The notes: generated by a model not told the origin, from the letters alone. Numbered from the stretch's first letter, positions 7,849-17,278 are shown. The stretch: 34,891 nt of DNA from Candidatus Tritonobacter lacicola (GCA_030765135.1 JAVCDC010000117.1:1-34891); one strand, 5' to 3'. Numbers and translations are program-made.

Positions 7849-8367
7849 ATGTCCATACTGACGCGGGATGCGATTCTTGAAGAGATGAGGAAGGGAAACA
7901 TCGTTATCGAGCCCTTTTCCGAGGAACAGGTCGGGCCGGGCTCCGTGGACCTACACCTCGGCAACGATTTCAGGGTGTTCAAGAAGGTCCACCGGATAGT
8001 CAAGGTCACCGAGGACATCGACTACGGGAGTTTTTCAGAGGCCGTCTCCGTGGAGGACGGTAAGTACCTTGTGCTGATGCCCAACGAGACGATACTGGGA
8101 ATAACGAGGGAGAGGATACGCCTCTCGGGAAATCTCTGCGGGTGGCTCGAGGGGAGGAGCCGCTTCGCGCGCCTGGGCCTCCTTGTCCACATCTCGGCCA
8201 GCTTCATGCAGCCGGGTATAGACAATCACCAGGTCCTCGAGATGAGCAACTGCAGCCCCATGCCGCTTGCCATCTATCCCGGGACCAGGATATGCCAGTT
8301 CGTGTTCGGAAGGACCGAAGGGTCGGCCATCTACGAGGGAAAGTTCAAGGACCAGAGCAGGCTTTAA
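7849..8367 (+). CDS. dcd: dCTP deaminase
   Basis: Deaminates dCTP to dUTP for thymidylate synthesis; a homotrimeric cytoplasmic enzyme. The 172 residues show the family start (about 20-40, QVGPGSVDLHLG), the EGRSRFARLGL loop (about 100-110), and the PGIDNHQVLEMSN segment (about 122-134) with the catalytic Glu of the LE pair. The length is normal for a monofunctional Dcd. AAGGAGG lies before the ATG. A 14-bp perfect hairpin begins at the stop codon. The gene is divergent from the flavoprotein upstream, with a 240-bp shared spacer in which no convincing promoter was seen. Confidence 0.9.
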   Translation: MSILTRDAILEEMRKGNIVIEPFSEEQVGPGSVDLHLGNDFRVFKKVHRIVKVTEDIDYGSFSEAVSVEDGKYLVLMPNETILGITRERIRLSGNLCGWLEGRSRFARLGLLVHISASFMQPGIDNHQVLEMSNCSPMPLAIYPGTRICQFVFGRTEGSAIYEGKFKDQSRL

Positions 8368-8400
8368 TAATTTCCTCTCCCTGTCAGGAGAGGAAATTAT
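8367..8400 (+). other. Perfect 14-bp hairpin after dcd
   Basis: Positions 8367-8380 are the exact reverse complement of 8387-8400, with a 6-nt loop. The stem contains TTTCCTCTCC/GGAGAGGAAA. No T-run follows on either strand, so it is not a classic terminator. It may act as a 3' stabiliser or an attenuator towards the PEBP gene 65 bp on. Confidence 0.65.
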
Positions 8401-8464
8401 GGAGGGAGAAAATTCTCCTGAAAAAAACAGAGATGAGTTGGTTGTTCAGGGGAGGTAACACGGT

Positions 8465-9025
8465 ATGTCAATAATTCCTATTCCAGGGGTGATGTTGACT
8501 GCTTTTCTTTTAAGCTGTCTGGCTGTTCGGGCCGAGGCTGCCGGGAAGCAAGAAGGAGGCGAAAAGATGTCTATTGAAGTAACTAGCACGGCGTTCGAGA
8601 ATGAGGGAATGATCCCTGCTAGATATACCTGCGACGGCGCGGACGTGTCACCGCCGATATCCCTCTCGGGCGTCCCGGAAGGGGCGAGGAGTATTGCGCT
8701 GATCTGCGACGACCCGGACGCACCCGCGGGAACGTGGGTGCACTGGGTCGTGTACGATCTCTCTCCGGACGTCAAGGACCTTCCCGAGGCGGTCCCCCCG
8801 GACAAAACGGTTTTAGGCGGGGCCAAGCAGGGTCTGAACGACTTCAGCAAAATAGGCTACGGCGGCCCCTGTCCACCCGGCGGTATGCATCGATACTCCT
8901 TCAAGGTCTACGCCCTCGACGCGGTTACGAACCTCGCGCCGGGAGCGCGCAAGGATGACCTCCTCAAGGCGATGGAGGGGCATGTATTGGCGGAAGGACG
9001 CCTTATGGGGAAGTATCACCGCTGA
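8465..9025 (+). CDS. YbhB/YbcL-type PEBP family protein, two possible starts
   Basis: A phosphatidylethanolamine-binding/Raf-kinase-inhibitor-like fold protein of the bacterial YbhB/YbcL group; biochemical roles are poorly known. Family blocks: CDGADVSPP (about 56-64), DDPDAPAGTWVHWVVYD (about 82-98), GYGGPCPPGGMHRY (about 130-143). From the ATG at 8465 the protein has 186 residues and a signal peptide ending near AEA (about residue 25). A second in-frame ATG at 8567 (M35) has a strong AAGGAGG eight bases before it and would give a cytoplasmic 152-residue protein beginning at the family's usual start. The first ATG also has a good site (GGGGAGGT). Both forms may be made. Confidence 0.87.
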   Translation: MSIIPIPGVMLTAFLLSCLAVRAEAAGKQEGGEKMSIEVTSTAFENEGMIPARYTCDGADVSPPISLSGVPEGARSIALICDDPDAPAGTWVHWVVYDLSPDVKDLPEAVPPDKTVLGGAKQGLNDFSKIGYGGPCPPGGMHRYSFKVYALDAVTNLAPGARKDDLLKAMEGHVLAEGRLMGKYHR

Positions 9026-9056
9026 AGAGCTAACACTTCATTGCAGAAGTCTGGAA

Positions 9057-9165
9057 GTTACTAAAGAGGTTACAAAAGGTTACTAAGGAGGTTGCGATAA
9101 GGAATGCACCTCGGGCATGGGACTACGGGTGCAACTATTAGTAACCGGTAGTAACTTATAGTAAC
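9057..9165. repeat. Helically spaced GTTAC inverted array, copy A
   Basis: GTTAC words start at 9057, 9069 and 9079, with GTTGC at 9091. After a centre holding GCACC/GGGTGC, the reverse words follow: GCAAC at 9131 and GTAAC at 9141, 9151 and 9161. The right arm is spaced by exactly 10 bp, the left by 10-12. It lies between the PEBP gene and the dehydrogenase gene. Copy B is at 12997-13133. Confidence 0.75.
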
Positions 9166-9225
9166 CTTACATTTTCATTAACGCTGAGTAATCATAGTTG
9201 ATCGCTGATATACAGGAGGGTTGAT

Positions 9226-10866
9226 ATGGGAGAGAAATATTCAGTCAGTCCCGGGGGGGAGAAGTTCCCGCTGCCCGGGAAGGAAGAGCACGGGAAGGAG
9301 TTCGACCGGATAAAGAAGATCGTCGACGAACAGAGGGAGATGGGGCGCGAGATTGTCGTCGTCATGGGCGTTGGCTTCGTCGGGGCCGTGATGGCGGCCA
9401 TCGTGGCCGACTCCGTGGATGATGAGGGGAAGCCTCTGAAGTTCGTCGTCGGGATGCAGCGGCCGAGCGTCCGGAGCTACTGGAAGATCCCTCTCCTGAA
9501 CAGGGGCGTCTCCCCCGTCAAGGCCGAGGACCCCGAGGTCGAGCCGATGATCAGGCGCTGCGTTCTCGACAAGAAGACCCTCATCGCGACATACGTGTAC
9601 GATGTTCTCTCCCTCGCGGACGTGGTTGTCGTGGATGTCCAGTGCGATTACGCGAAGGAGGCTCTCGGCGACGTGAGGAGGGGGCAGGCCGATATCGCCG
9701 CCCTGGAGAAGGCCCTGGGGATAATCGGCACGCACATCTCCCCCGGCGCTCTCGTCCTGATCGAGACAACCGTTCCCCCGGGAACTACCGAGCAGGTTGC
9801 CTACCCCATCATACGGAAAATTTTCAGGAAGAGGGGGATAGAGGGCGAGCCGCTTATCGCCCACAGCTACGAGCGTGTGATGCCCGGCCGAGACTACATC
9901 GCCAGCATCAGGGACTTCTGGCGGGTCTGCAGCGGCATAAACGAGGAGTCGAAGAGCAAGGTGGTGAAGTTTCTGAGCGAGGTCCTCAACACGGAGGAGT
10001 ATCCCCTCACCGTTCTCGACAGGCCGATAGAGTCGGAGACGGCGAAGATAGTCGAGAACAGCTTCCGCGCCACGATACTTGCTTTCATGGACGAGTGGAG
10101 TATATACGCCGAGCGCAACGGCGTGGATCTCATCAAGGTCATCAAAGCCATCAAGGTGCGCCCTACGCACAGCAATATCATATTCCCGGGCCCGGGCATA
10201 GGTGGATACTGCCTGCCGAAGGACGGCGGCCTGGGCGCCTGGGCCTACAAGCACATCCTCGGCTTCGAGGACGACATCTTCAAGATAACCACCCTTGCCA
10301 TAGACATAAACGACACGCGTGGGCTGCATGCCGCGCAGATAACGAGGGATGCCCTGAGAAACATGAACCGCCCCATAGCGGCGGCGGAGATCCTGCTCCT
10401 GGGGGCCTCCTACCGGGAGGACGTGGGGGACACGAGATACAGCGGCTCGGAGATCATCGCGCGCCGCCTCACCGAGATGGGCGCCGAGATCAGCGTTCAC
10501 GACCCATACGTTGAGCAGTGGCCCGAACTGGAGAAGCAGGAGACCTATCCCGGGCCGGGCCACGGCAAGAAGCAGTTCTTCAGGAACCAGGAGAAATTGT
10601 CCGAGGTAAAGGTACAGAAGGACCTCACGGCGGCTCTCAGGGACGCCGACGCTGTAATCTTTGCCGTCCGCCACAAGGACTACCTGGAACTAGATCCCGA
10701 TGTGGTTGTCAAAGCGATAGGTCAGGAGGCCGCAATCATCGACTGCTTCGGGATACTGGAAGACGAAAAGATCAAGAGGTACTTTGAGCTTGGTTGCGAG
10801 GTGAAGGGCCTGGGCCGCGGCCACATCCAGCGCATCAAGGACGAAGTCCGCAAATCAAAAAAGTAG
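9226..10866 (+). CDS. UDP-glucose/GDP-mannose dehydrogenase family protein, enlarged
   Basis: NAD-dependent oxidation of a nucleotide-diphosphate sugar to its uronic acid, feeding surface polysaccharides. The 546 residues carry the Rossmann GVGFVG (48-53), the ETTVPPGTTE loop, the ESETAKIVENS segment, and the catalytic Cys329 in GPGIGGYCLPKD. Most family members have about 430 residues. The excess is a 40-residue N-terminal extension, a longer first Rossmann segment with a PSVRSYWKIPLLNRG insert, and a C-terminal insertion around residues 430-465. The substrate cannot be read from sequence. CAGGAGGG before the ATG supports the start. The stop codon overlaps the left tip of the transposase element. 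No glycosyltransferase neighbours are present. Confidence 0.87.
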   Translation: MGEKYSVSPGGEKFPLPGKEEHGKEFDRIKKIVDEQREMGREIVVVMGVGFVGAVMAAIVADSVDDEGKPLKFVVGMQRPSVRSYWKIPLLNRGVSPVKAEDPEVEPMIRRCVLDKKTLIATYVYDVLSLADVVVVDVQCDYAKEALGDVRRGQADIAALEKALGIIGTHISPGALVLIETTVPPGTTEQVAYPIIRKIFRKRGIEGEPLIAHSYERVMPGRDYIASIRDFWRVCSGINEESKSKVVKFLSEVLNTEEYPLTVLDRPIESETAKIVENSFRATILAFMDEWSIYAERNGVDLIKVIKAIKVRPTHSNIIFPGPGIGGYCLPKDGGLGAWAYKHILGFEDDIFKITTLAIDINDTRGLHAAQITRDALRNMNRPIAAAEILLLGASYREDVGDTRYSGSEIIARRLTEMGAEISVHDPYVEQWPELEKQETYPGPGHGKKQFFRNQEKLSEVKVQKDLTAALRDADAVIFAVRHKDYLELDPDVVVKAIGQEAAIIDCFGILEDEKIKRYFELGCEVKGLGRGHIQRIKDEVRKSKK

Positions 10867-11995
10867 GGGACGGTGTTTACTTGTTAACTTCTTATTCACT
10901 CACCTACTATCACATGATATTATTATTCCATGCCTAGATATGGACGGATAGATTTTCCGGGCGCACTGCATCACGTTATTATCAGAGGCATAAATCGCGC
11001 CTCAATATTTCGGGATGATAATGACCGGGAAAATTTTATCCGTCGATTGCAAAAGGGCTTAGTTGAAACAAAGCTAAGATGTTATGCCTGGGTCTTGATG
11101 ATTAATCATGTGCACCTCCTCCTTCGGACCGGTCCTCAGCCTTTAACGAAGCTGATGAGATGCCTGCTCACAGGCTATGCCGTTTACTTTAATCTGCGAC
11201 ACAATCGTGCAGGCTATTTGTTCCAAAATCGCTACAAATCCATACTGTGTGATGATGAGGCTTATCTTCTTCAGCTTGTCAGGTACATCCACCTCAACCC
11301 CCTTCGTGCCAATATTATTTCCAGCCTTCAAGAGTTGAATACTTACCCATGGTGTGGTCACTCGGTACTTTTAGGAAATGAGAAAGCCGAATGGCAGGAC
11401 ACCGGTGAGATACTCGAACGTTTTGGATCAACATTACGAGAGGCGAGAAAAAACTATCTTGAGTTTGTGAGAGAGGGAATAAAGGAAGGCCAAAGGTCTG
11501 ATCTCACCGGGGGAGGTTTAATCCGTAGCGCTGGAGGCTGGCACAATTTACTCGACCTTAGAAAAGCAGGGGAACGCGTGCGGGGTGACGAGAGGATTCT
11601 CGGTGACAGTGATTTCGTTCAGCGAGCCCTGAAGACGGCGGAGGAACAGCTAACTAAAAGGGAGCAAAAGAGATCTATCGGCTGGAATTTACAGCTCCTG
11701 TTGGATCGTGTGGAAGAAATATGTGGGATAGAAATCGGTCTGATCAGGGCCCGGAAAAAAGATCGTACTTCCAGCAGGGCCCGGGCACTGTTTGCCTGGT
11801 GGGCAACGGAAGAATTGGGCTTCAATTTAACCGAAATAGCCGGTTTTCTCGGTATAAGCAAAGCAGCTGTGTCAAAAGCGACTAGGAAGGGCCAGAAAAT
11901 TATTGAAGAAGAATCAATAGAATTTCCTGCTAAACAAGTTAACAAGTAAACACCGTCCCCTATATTTACGGTGTTTACTTGTTAACTTCTTATTC
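10866..11995 (+). mobile_element. Y1-transposase element with palindromic ends
   Basis: A 25-bp sequence starting GGGGACGGTG (10866-10890) is repeated as an exact inverted copy at 11936-11960. A 28-bp stretch (10870-10897) recurs in direct orientation at 11968-11995. At the right end the inverted and direct copies face each other, giving a 21-bp perfect stem (11936-11956 with 11968-11988) and an 11-nt loop. The transposase ORF fills the space and its last three codons lie inside the repeat. Hairpin ends are the usual substrate of HUH/Y1 enzymes. The element abuts the stop codons of both neighbours and breaks neither gene. Confidence 0.8.
10930..11949 (+). CDS. REP-associated-type tyrosine (Y1, HUH) transposase with DnaA-C-like tail
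   Basis: A single-strand DNA nuclease/transposase of the Y1_Tnp family, cutting at hairpins. The HUH motif is at 60-62 (NHVHLLL), the catalytic Tyr at about 102 (FQNRYKS), and the conserved YIHLNPLRA at about 120-128. The catalytic domain ends near 150. The rest of the 339 residues includes a C-terminal part (about 255-330) with the pattern of the DnaA DNA-binding domain: VEEICGIEIGLI, then ARALFAWWATEEL, then LTEIAGFLGISKAAVSKA. Such a fusion is known among larger RAYT-like proteins. The reading frame is intact. There is no clear ribosome site. The C-terminal VNK is encoded by the element's terminal repeat. Confidence 0.87.
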   Translation: MPRYGRIDFPGALHHVIIRGINRASIFRDDNDRENFIRRLQKGLVETKLRCYAWVLMINHVHLLLRTGPQPLTKLMRCLLTGYAVYFNLRHNRAGYLFQNRYKSILCDDEAYLLQLVRYIHLNPLRANIISSLQELNTYPWCGHSVLLGNEKAEWQDTGEILERFGSTLREARKNYLEFVREGIKEGQRSDLTGGGLIRSAGGWHNLLDLRKAGERVRGDERILGDSDFVQRALKTAEEQLTKREQKRSIGWNLQLLLDRVEEICGIEIGLIRARKKDRTSSRARALFAWWATEELGFNLTEIAGFLGISKAAVSKATRKGQKIIEEESIEFPAKQVNK

Positions 11996-12004
11996 GCTCT
12001 CCAC

Positions 12005-12946
<942 letters not shown>

Positions 12947-12996
12947 CTATACTATGCTGTTCTGTTTAGTCTACTGTCCGGTTTGTATTGTACATT

Positions 12997-13133
12997 GTTA
13001 CTATTGGTTACAAAGGGTTACTAAAAAGTTACTACATATTTCTGTTCACACGTTGCTATAGGATCTTATCGCAACCAGTTTTGTAACTTTTTTAGTAACC
13101 TTTTAGTAACATCTTTATTAACCTCTTCGTAAC
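12997..13133. repeat. Helically spaced GTTAC inverted array, copy B
   Basis: GTTAC starts at 12997, 13007, 13017 and 13028 (spacing 10, 10, 11). The centre has GTTGC at 13052 and GCAAC at 13071. The reverse words GTAAC start at 13083, 13095, 13106 and 13129, with TTAAC at 13118 (spacing 11-12). It fills the gap between the mdh start and the idh stop. The centre shares the word GCGATAAG, read on either strand, with copy A. Confidence 0.75.
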
Positions 13134-13170
13134 TATGGTGATTTCGCGTGCCATATTATTGCAATACTTA

Positions 13171-14382
13171 TTATGTTTGGTATCTCTTCCATTGTTCTTC
13201 TAAATCGTCCAAAGAGAGTGTTTCCATGAGGTATTTTGAGAACTCTTCTCCGGTGGCGCCGCCGGGACGGCCGGTTACCACAAGCTTCTTCTCGAACTGG
13301 CTGCATATTTCCAGCGCCATCTCCAGCCTCCTCGCGCGGTCCTCGAAGCCTATGTGTTTCACGAGCATCGCTGCGGCCCTGATCAGGCTGCACGGGTCGG
13401 CGTACTTGGCGCGTCCCTCGCGCACCATCCTGGGTGCCGAGCCGTGGATCGCCTCGAACATCGCGTACCGCTTGCCGATGTTCGCGCTGCCGGCGGTCCC
13501 CACGCCCCCCTGGAACTCGGCGGCCTCATCGGTGAGTATGTCGCCGTATAGGTTCGGCAAGACGAAGACCCGGAACTGGGTCCTCCTCTTAGGGTCGACC
13601 AGCTTGGCCGTCATGATGTCGATATACCAGTCGTCGCACTCGATGCCGGGATACTCTTCAGCTATTCTCTGACAGATATCAAGGAATTTACCGTCCGATG
13701 TCTTTACCACGTTGGCCTTCGTGACGATCGTCACCCGGCCTATGCCGTTTTCCCGGGCGTAGTTGAACGCGAGGCGAGCTATGCGCTCGGTTCCCTGTGT
13801 GGTGATAACCTTGAAATCGACGGCAAGGTCTTCCGTGACGTGGGTCCCCTTGCTCCCCAGGATATAGGCGCCCTCGGTGTTCTCCCTGAAAAATATCCAG
13901 TCGATACCCTCGGACGGGACCCTGACGGGGCGGACGTTCGCGAAGAGGTCGAGTTCCCGCCGCATGGCCACGTTGGCGCTCTCCACGTTCGGCCATGGGT
14001 CACCCTTCCGGGGAGTGGTGGTGGGCCCTTTCAGGATTACATGACAGGCTTTAATCTCCTCGAGAACGTCGTCCGGTATGGCCTTTTTGAGACGCGCCCT
14101 GTTCTCTATGGTCAGGCCCTTTATCGTAGCCAGCTCGACCCTTCCGGAGGATATCTCGCCGGCAAGGAGGTACTCGAGCACACTTCTCGATTCCTTCGAG
14201 ATGTAAGGGCCGATGCCGTCTCCTCCGATGATGCCGATCCGGATAGGTTTGAGGCTACTGTAATCTATCCATTCCACGCTCTCCTTTATTTTTTCCACGC
14301 GGGCGAGTTGCTCCTCCAGCACCTTCCCGAAATGCTCTTTTGCCTTTTCAATAGCTTTTTTATCCATGTTTATGTTCTCCAT
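13171..14382 (-). CDS. Isocitrate dehydrogenase (isocitrate/isopropylmalate family)
   Basis: Oxidative decarboxylation of isocitrate to 2-oxoglutarate in the TCA cycle. 403 residues: GGDGIGP (about 53-59), the substrate block ESANVAMRRELDLFANVRPVR (about 133-153) carrying the Ser, Asn and Arg residues that bind the carboxylates, ENTEGAY (about 169), the helper Lys in TKANVVK, the metal Asp in YIDIMTAKL, DILTDEAAEFQGGVG, and the cofactor-side AIHGSAP. Isopropylmalate dehydrogenase is the main alternative, but the block reads as isocitrate type. NAD versus NADP use was not decided. AAGGA six bases before the ATG supports the start; a second Met is five codons in. Confidence 0.87.
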   Translation of the reverse strand: MENINMDKKAIEKAKEHFGKVLEEQLARVEKIKESVEWIDYSSLKPIRIGIIGGDGIGPYISKESRSVLEYLLAGEISSGRVELATIKGLTIENRARLKKAIPDDVLEEIKACHVILKGPTTTPRKGDPWPNVESANVAMRRELDLFANVRPVRVPSEGIDWIFFRENTEGAYILGSKGTHVTEDLAVDFKVITTQGTERIARLAFNYARENGIGRVTIVTKANVVKTSDGKFLDICQRIAEEYPGIECDDWYIDIMTAKLVDPKRRTQFRVFVLPNLYGDILTDEAAEFQGGVGTAGSANIGKRYAMFEAIHGSAPRMVREGRAKYADPCSLIRAAAMLVKHIGFEDRARRLEMALEICSQFEKKLVVTGRPGGATGEEFSKYLMETLSLDDLEEQWKRYQT

Positions 14383-14407
14383 ACGGTCCTTATGATGATC
14401 TATTTAT

Positions 14408-14530
14408 AATCCGCGGATTTAGCAGATTATGCGGATTTAAAAAATGACTGGTAATCTTGATCTAAAAATTCTGTTTGCGGGATAGGCCTCTTTTCAGGTA
14501 AATCCGTTTAATCCGTATAATCCGCGGTTT
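14408..14530. repeat. CCGCGGATT nonamer palindrome
   Basis: The left arm (14408-14438) reads AATCCGCGGATTTA then GATTATGCGGATTT; the right arm (14500-14530) is the inverted form, with AATCCGTTT, AATCCGTAT and AATCCGCGG nonamers. It lies in the 189-bp gap between the aminotransferase and idh. Relatives are at 30960-30983 and 33124-33157. Confidence 0.7.
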
Positions 14531-14571
14531 TATGTTTTACTTTTAAATAATAGAGCAACTCCTATTTCTGA

Positions 14572-15768
14572 TCAGGAGAGCTTCGAGACGAATTCCTCGA
14601 TGCGGTCCAGCCCCCTTTCGATATTGTCCATCGACGTCGCGTAGGAGAGGCGGATGCACTCATCGGCGCCGAATCCCGACCCCGGCACGACCGCTACCTT
14701 CATGTGGTCGAGGAGCGCGGTGGCGAATGAATTGGACCCTTCTATGGCCGCGCCTTCGTACTTTTTGCCGTAAAGAGGGGCTATATTGGGGAACAGGTAG
14801 AAAGCCCCCTCGGGCAGCAGACAGGACATGCCCTCTATTCTTCCGATTCGCTCCACCATGTACTTCCGCCTGCTGTCGAATTCAGCGACCATCCCGGCGA
14901 CGCACTCCTGGGGGCCGGAGAGCGCGGCCACACTCGCCTTCTGCGCGAAGGTCGTGGGATTTGACGTGGAGTGGCTCTGCAGCTTACCCATGGCGTCGAT
15001 GATCTCCTTTTCTCCCGCGGCGTAGCCGATTCTCCAGCCTGTCATGGAGTACGCCTTCGATACCCCGTTGATGACGACGATCAGCCTTTTTACGGCTTCG
15101 CCCATGCTCGCTATGCTGACGTGCTCGACGCCGTCATAGATCACTTTCTCGTAGATCTCGTCGGAGAGCACGTGAATGCCGTGGTCTTCGATCACGCGGG
15201 CTAGGCATTCAAGCTCATCCCGGTGGTAAACGGCGCCCGTCGGGTTCGACGGGCTGTTTAATATAAGGAGCTTCGTCTTCGGCGTTATCTTCTCCTCGAG
15301 CATGGAAGGGGTGATTTTAAGACATGTCTCTTCCGTTGTCTTGATGATGACGGGCTTCGCTCCCGCGAGCTTGACCTGCTCCGGGTACGTAACCCAGTAA
15401 GGCGAAGGAATGATGACCTCGTCTCCATCCTGGCAGAGGACCTGTATCGCGTTGTAGAGGGAGTGCTTCGCCCCGCATGAAATAATCACCCGGGAGGGGT
15501 CGTAATCAAGGCCGTTGTCGTCCAGCAGCTTTTTGCAGATAGTTTTTTTCAACTCGGGGGTCCCCGACGCGGGGGTGTATTTTGTCATGCCCGCATTGAG
15601 AGCGGCGATCGCCGCATCTTTGATATGGGAGGGCGTGTCGAAGTCCGGCTCGCCCGCGCCGAAGCCGATCACGTCTATTCCATCAGCCTTCATCTGCTTT
15701 GCCTTCGCGCTGATGGCGAGGGTTGGCGAGGGGCTTATAATCCGCGCTCTTTGTGACAGGTTGCTCAT
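14572..15768 (-). CDS. Aspartate-type aminotransferase (class I)
   Basis: A PLP enzyme, most like bacterial aspartate aminotransferases of the AspC/subgroup I-gamma type, exchanging aspartate/oxaloacetate with glutamate/2-oxoglutarate. 398 residues from the chosen start: FGAGEPDFDTP (about 35-45), YTPASGTPELK, the NSPSNPTG block (about 170), SDEIYEK, the PLP Lys in SKAYSMTGWRIGY (about 235), and a C-terminal Arg (CIRLSYA) for the alpha-carboxylate. An upstream GTG/ATG-type extension of 16 codons is open, but AGGAGGT five bases before the ATG at 15768 decides. It heads a minus-strand run with idh and mdh; their products and substrates interlock. Confidence 0.88.
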   Translation of the reverse strand: MSNLSQRARIISPSPTLAISAKAKQMKADGIDVIGFGAGEPDFDTPSHIKDAAIAALNAGMTKYTPASGTPELKKTICKKLLDDNGLDYDPSRVIISCGAKHSLYNAIQVLCQDGDEVIIPSPYWVTYPEQVKLAGAKPVIIKTTEETCLKITPSMLEEKITPKTKLLILNSPSNPTGAVYHRDELECLARVIEDHGIHVLSDEIYEKVIYDGVEHVSIASMGEAVKRLIVVINGVSKAYSMTGWRIGYAAGEKEIIDAMGKLQSHSTSNPTTFAQKASVAALSGPQECVAGMVAEFDSRRKYMVERIGRIEGMSCLLPEGAFYLFPNIAPLYGKKYEGAAIEGSNSFATALLDHMKVAVVPGSGFGADECIRLSYATSMDNIERGLDRIEEFVSKLS

Positions 15769-15912
15769 ATGTACCTCCTGTTTTTCAGCATGGCCGCACG
15801 CTGGCGTCGATTGCATCGCCGGCCAGTATGAGACAGTTGTATAGCATAAACACGGAAATCCCTCCAGTTTGAAAAATGAAAGTTCTCCGCTCCAGGGTAG
15901 CTGCTGAAGGGA

Positions 15913-16308
15913 TTAAGGTGCTCCCCTGTTTTTGCTGATGAGGTTTTCGGCGGTGCGTATAACTTCTTCTATTTTAAAGGGCTTTCGGATGTACACTGCC
16001 GCCCCGGCATCGAAAAGCTCTTTCATGGCGGCTTCATCGCTGACGATTGATATTACCGCCACCGGTGTCCCCGGCGAGATACTGTGTATTTCGGAGATTG
16101 TATCGCAACCGGAGAGACCGGGCATCAGCAGGTCCATGAATATAACGTCATACCTGTTTTTACGGATCATCCCTATGGCCGCGGGGCCGTCGCATGCCTC
16201 GTCACACGAGTAACCGTTATCCTTCAGGAGGGTGGTGAGGACATGGCGGAGTTCAGGATCGTCATCAACTACAAGGATGGAAGCCTTCCTTTCGCAATTA
16301 TTTATCAT
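15913..16308 (-). CDS. Single-domain response regulator
   Basis: A 131-residue receiver domain with nothing attached, like CheY/Spo0F-type relay proteins. The acidic pocket is VVDDDP (about 13-18), the phospho-acceptor is the Asp of FMDLLMPG (about 57), the switch residue is Ser in VISIV (about 86), and the conserved Lys is in IRKPF (about 108). The first 11 bases overlap the end of the upstream coiled-coil gene, so translation is probably coupled. No histidine kinase is in the window. The partner output is unknown; it cannot bind DNA on its own. Confidence 0.9.
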   Translation of the reverse strand: MINNCERKASILVVDDDPELRHVLTTLLKDNGYSCDEACDGPAAIGMIRKNRYDVIFMDLLMPGLSGCDTISEIHSISPGTPVAVISIVSDEAAMKELFDAGAAVYIRKPFKIEEVIRTAENLISKNRGAP

Positions 16309-17266
16309 GTCTCTTCCCTTTTTGGTTTGGGGGGATGAATTCGACGGATTTAACGAGTTTGCGGTTCAGGGTTACGGGCCGGTAGCCGATTTTCAGCTTG
16401 ATATGGTTCTCATTGCTTTCGATGAGCTTCCCTGAAACCGTCTGGCCGTTCTTGAAGGTAACGATAATTTCTTCCGCCGGAACCGCCGTCCTTGCGGCTA
16501 TCTGCGCACTGAGCTTCCCCTTCGCCTCCCGCAGGGCTTCGACCTGCTTCCTGAGCCGGTCCTTCTCCTTCTCTGCCGCCTCCAGCCTTCTCACCAGCTC
16601 CTTGCGTTCTTCTTCCCGGGCGGGGTCTCTTATCTCGACGACCTGTTTTTCCGTCACGGTCTCGTTCTCTATCTGTTCCGACAGTCTCTGCTCGATAGAC
16701 ATGAGCTCCATCTCGAGCATGGATTTTTCATCCAGCAGGTTGGATAACTTCTTTATGACGATCTCGCTTTCGGCGCCGGCGTCCCTGATTTTTTCCCTGA
16801 GACGTAGGTCCTCCTTCACCAGGAAATACCCGTACCCTATTGCGCTTCCTGTCAGCACAACTATGGCCAGGAGGAGCAGCAGGAGGACCCTGGGCCGCCA
16901 TCTAACCCACCTTGCGTACTCAGTAAGGAGCTTTCTCTCCTTTTTCTGCATCTCTACAAGGTCCACGGTCATCCGGAATTGAGGCGGTTTCTTGTTCTCG
17001 ATCTGCTCGATGTCCCGGGCTTTGCCGTAGGCCGTGAGCGGCTTGTAATAGCTGGGAATGTGAATTATCAGCGAGAGAACCGATGAAGGATCGGATAGTA
17101 ATGACACGATCTCCTGTTTCGTGGGAGAGAATTTTAACCGGATTACCTCCCGGTTAACCTCGGTTGTGAAAGCCTCCTGAAGGCTTGAAAGCAGGCTCTT
17201 TCTGTCGGATCTCAGGATCTCGAAATCGACGGGGAGAGTTACCTTGATGGGCGTTTTTTTCTCCAT
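16298..17266 (-). CDS. Coiled-coil membrane protein with C-terminal beta-barrel-like domain
   Basis: 322 residues from ATG 17266, function not recognised. Order: an N-terminal soluble part with short strands and a helix (about 1-110), one membrane helix (about 125-150), a long charged coiled coil (about 155-262), and a compact strand-rich end beginning VTFKNGQTVSGKLIE. The same end-domain pattern (KNG, then G, then VVE) opens the redoxin-like protein at 20.8 kb. A TTG start at 17302 is open, but a perfect TATAAT overlaps it, so the ATG is preferred. It overlaps the response regulator by 11 bp. The N-terminal part resembles no PilZ motif set I can point to. Confidence 0.7.
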   Translation of the reverse strand: MEKKTPIKVTLPVDFEILRSDRKSLLSSLQEAFTTEVNREVIRLKFSPTKQEIVSLLSDPSSVLSLIIHIPSYYKPLTAYGKARDIEQIENKKPPQFRMTVDLVEMQKKERKLLTEYARWVRWRPRVLLLLLLAIVVLTGSAIGYGYFLVKEDLRLREKIRDAGAESEIVIKKLSNLLDEKSMLEMELMSIEQRLSEQIENETVTEKQVVEIRDPAREEERKELVRRLEAAEKEKDRLRKQVEALREAKGKLSAQIAARTAVPAEEIIVTFKNGQTVSGKLIESNENHIKLKIGYRPVTLNRKLVKSVEFIPPNQKGKRHDK

Positions 17267-17278
17267 GATCTGTCTTGA

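Noticed and set aside
10866-11995. Composite element carrying the neighbouring dehydrogenase or mdh
   Set aside because: The exact repeats enclose only the transposase gene; both neighbours end outside.
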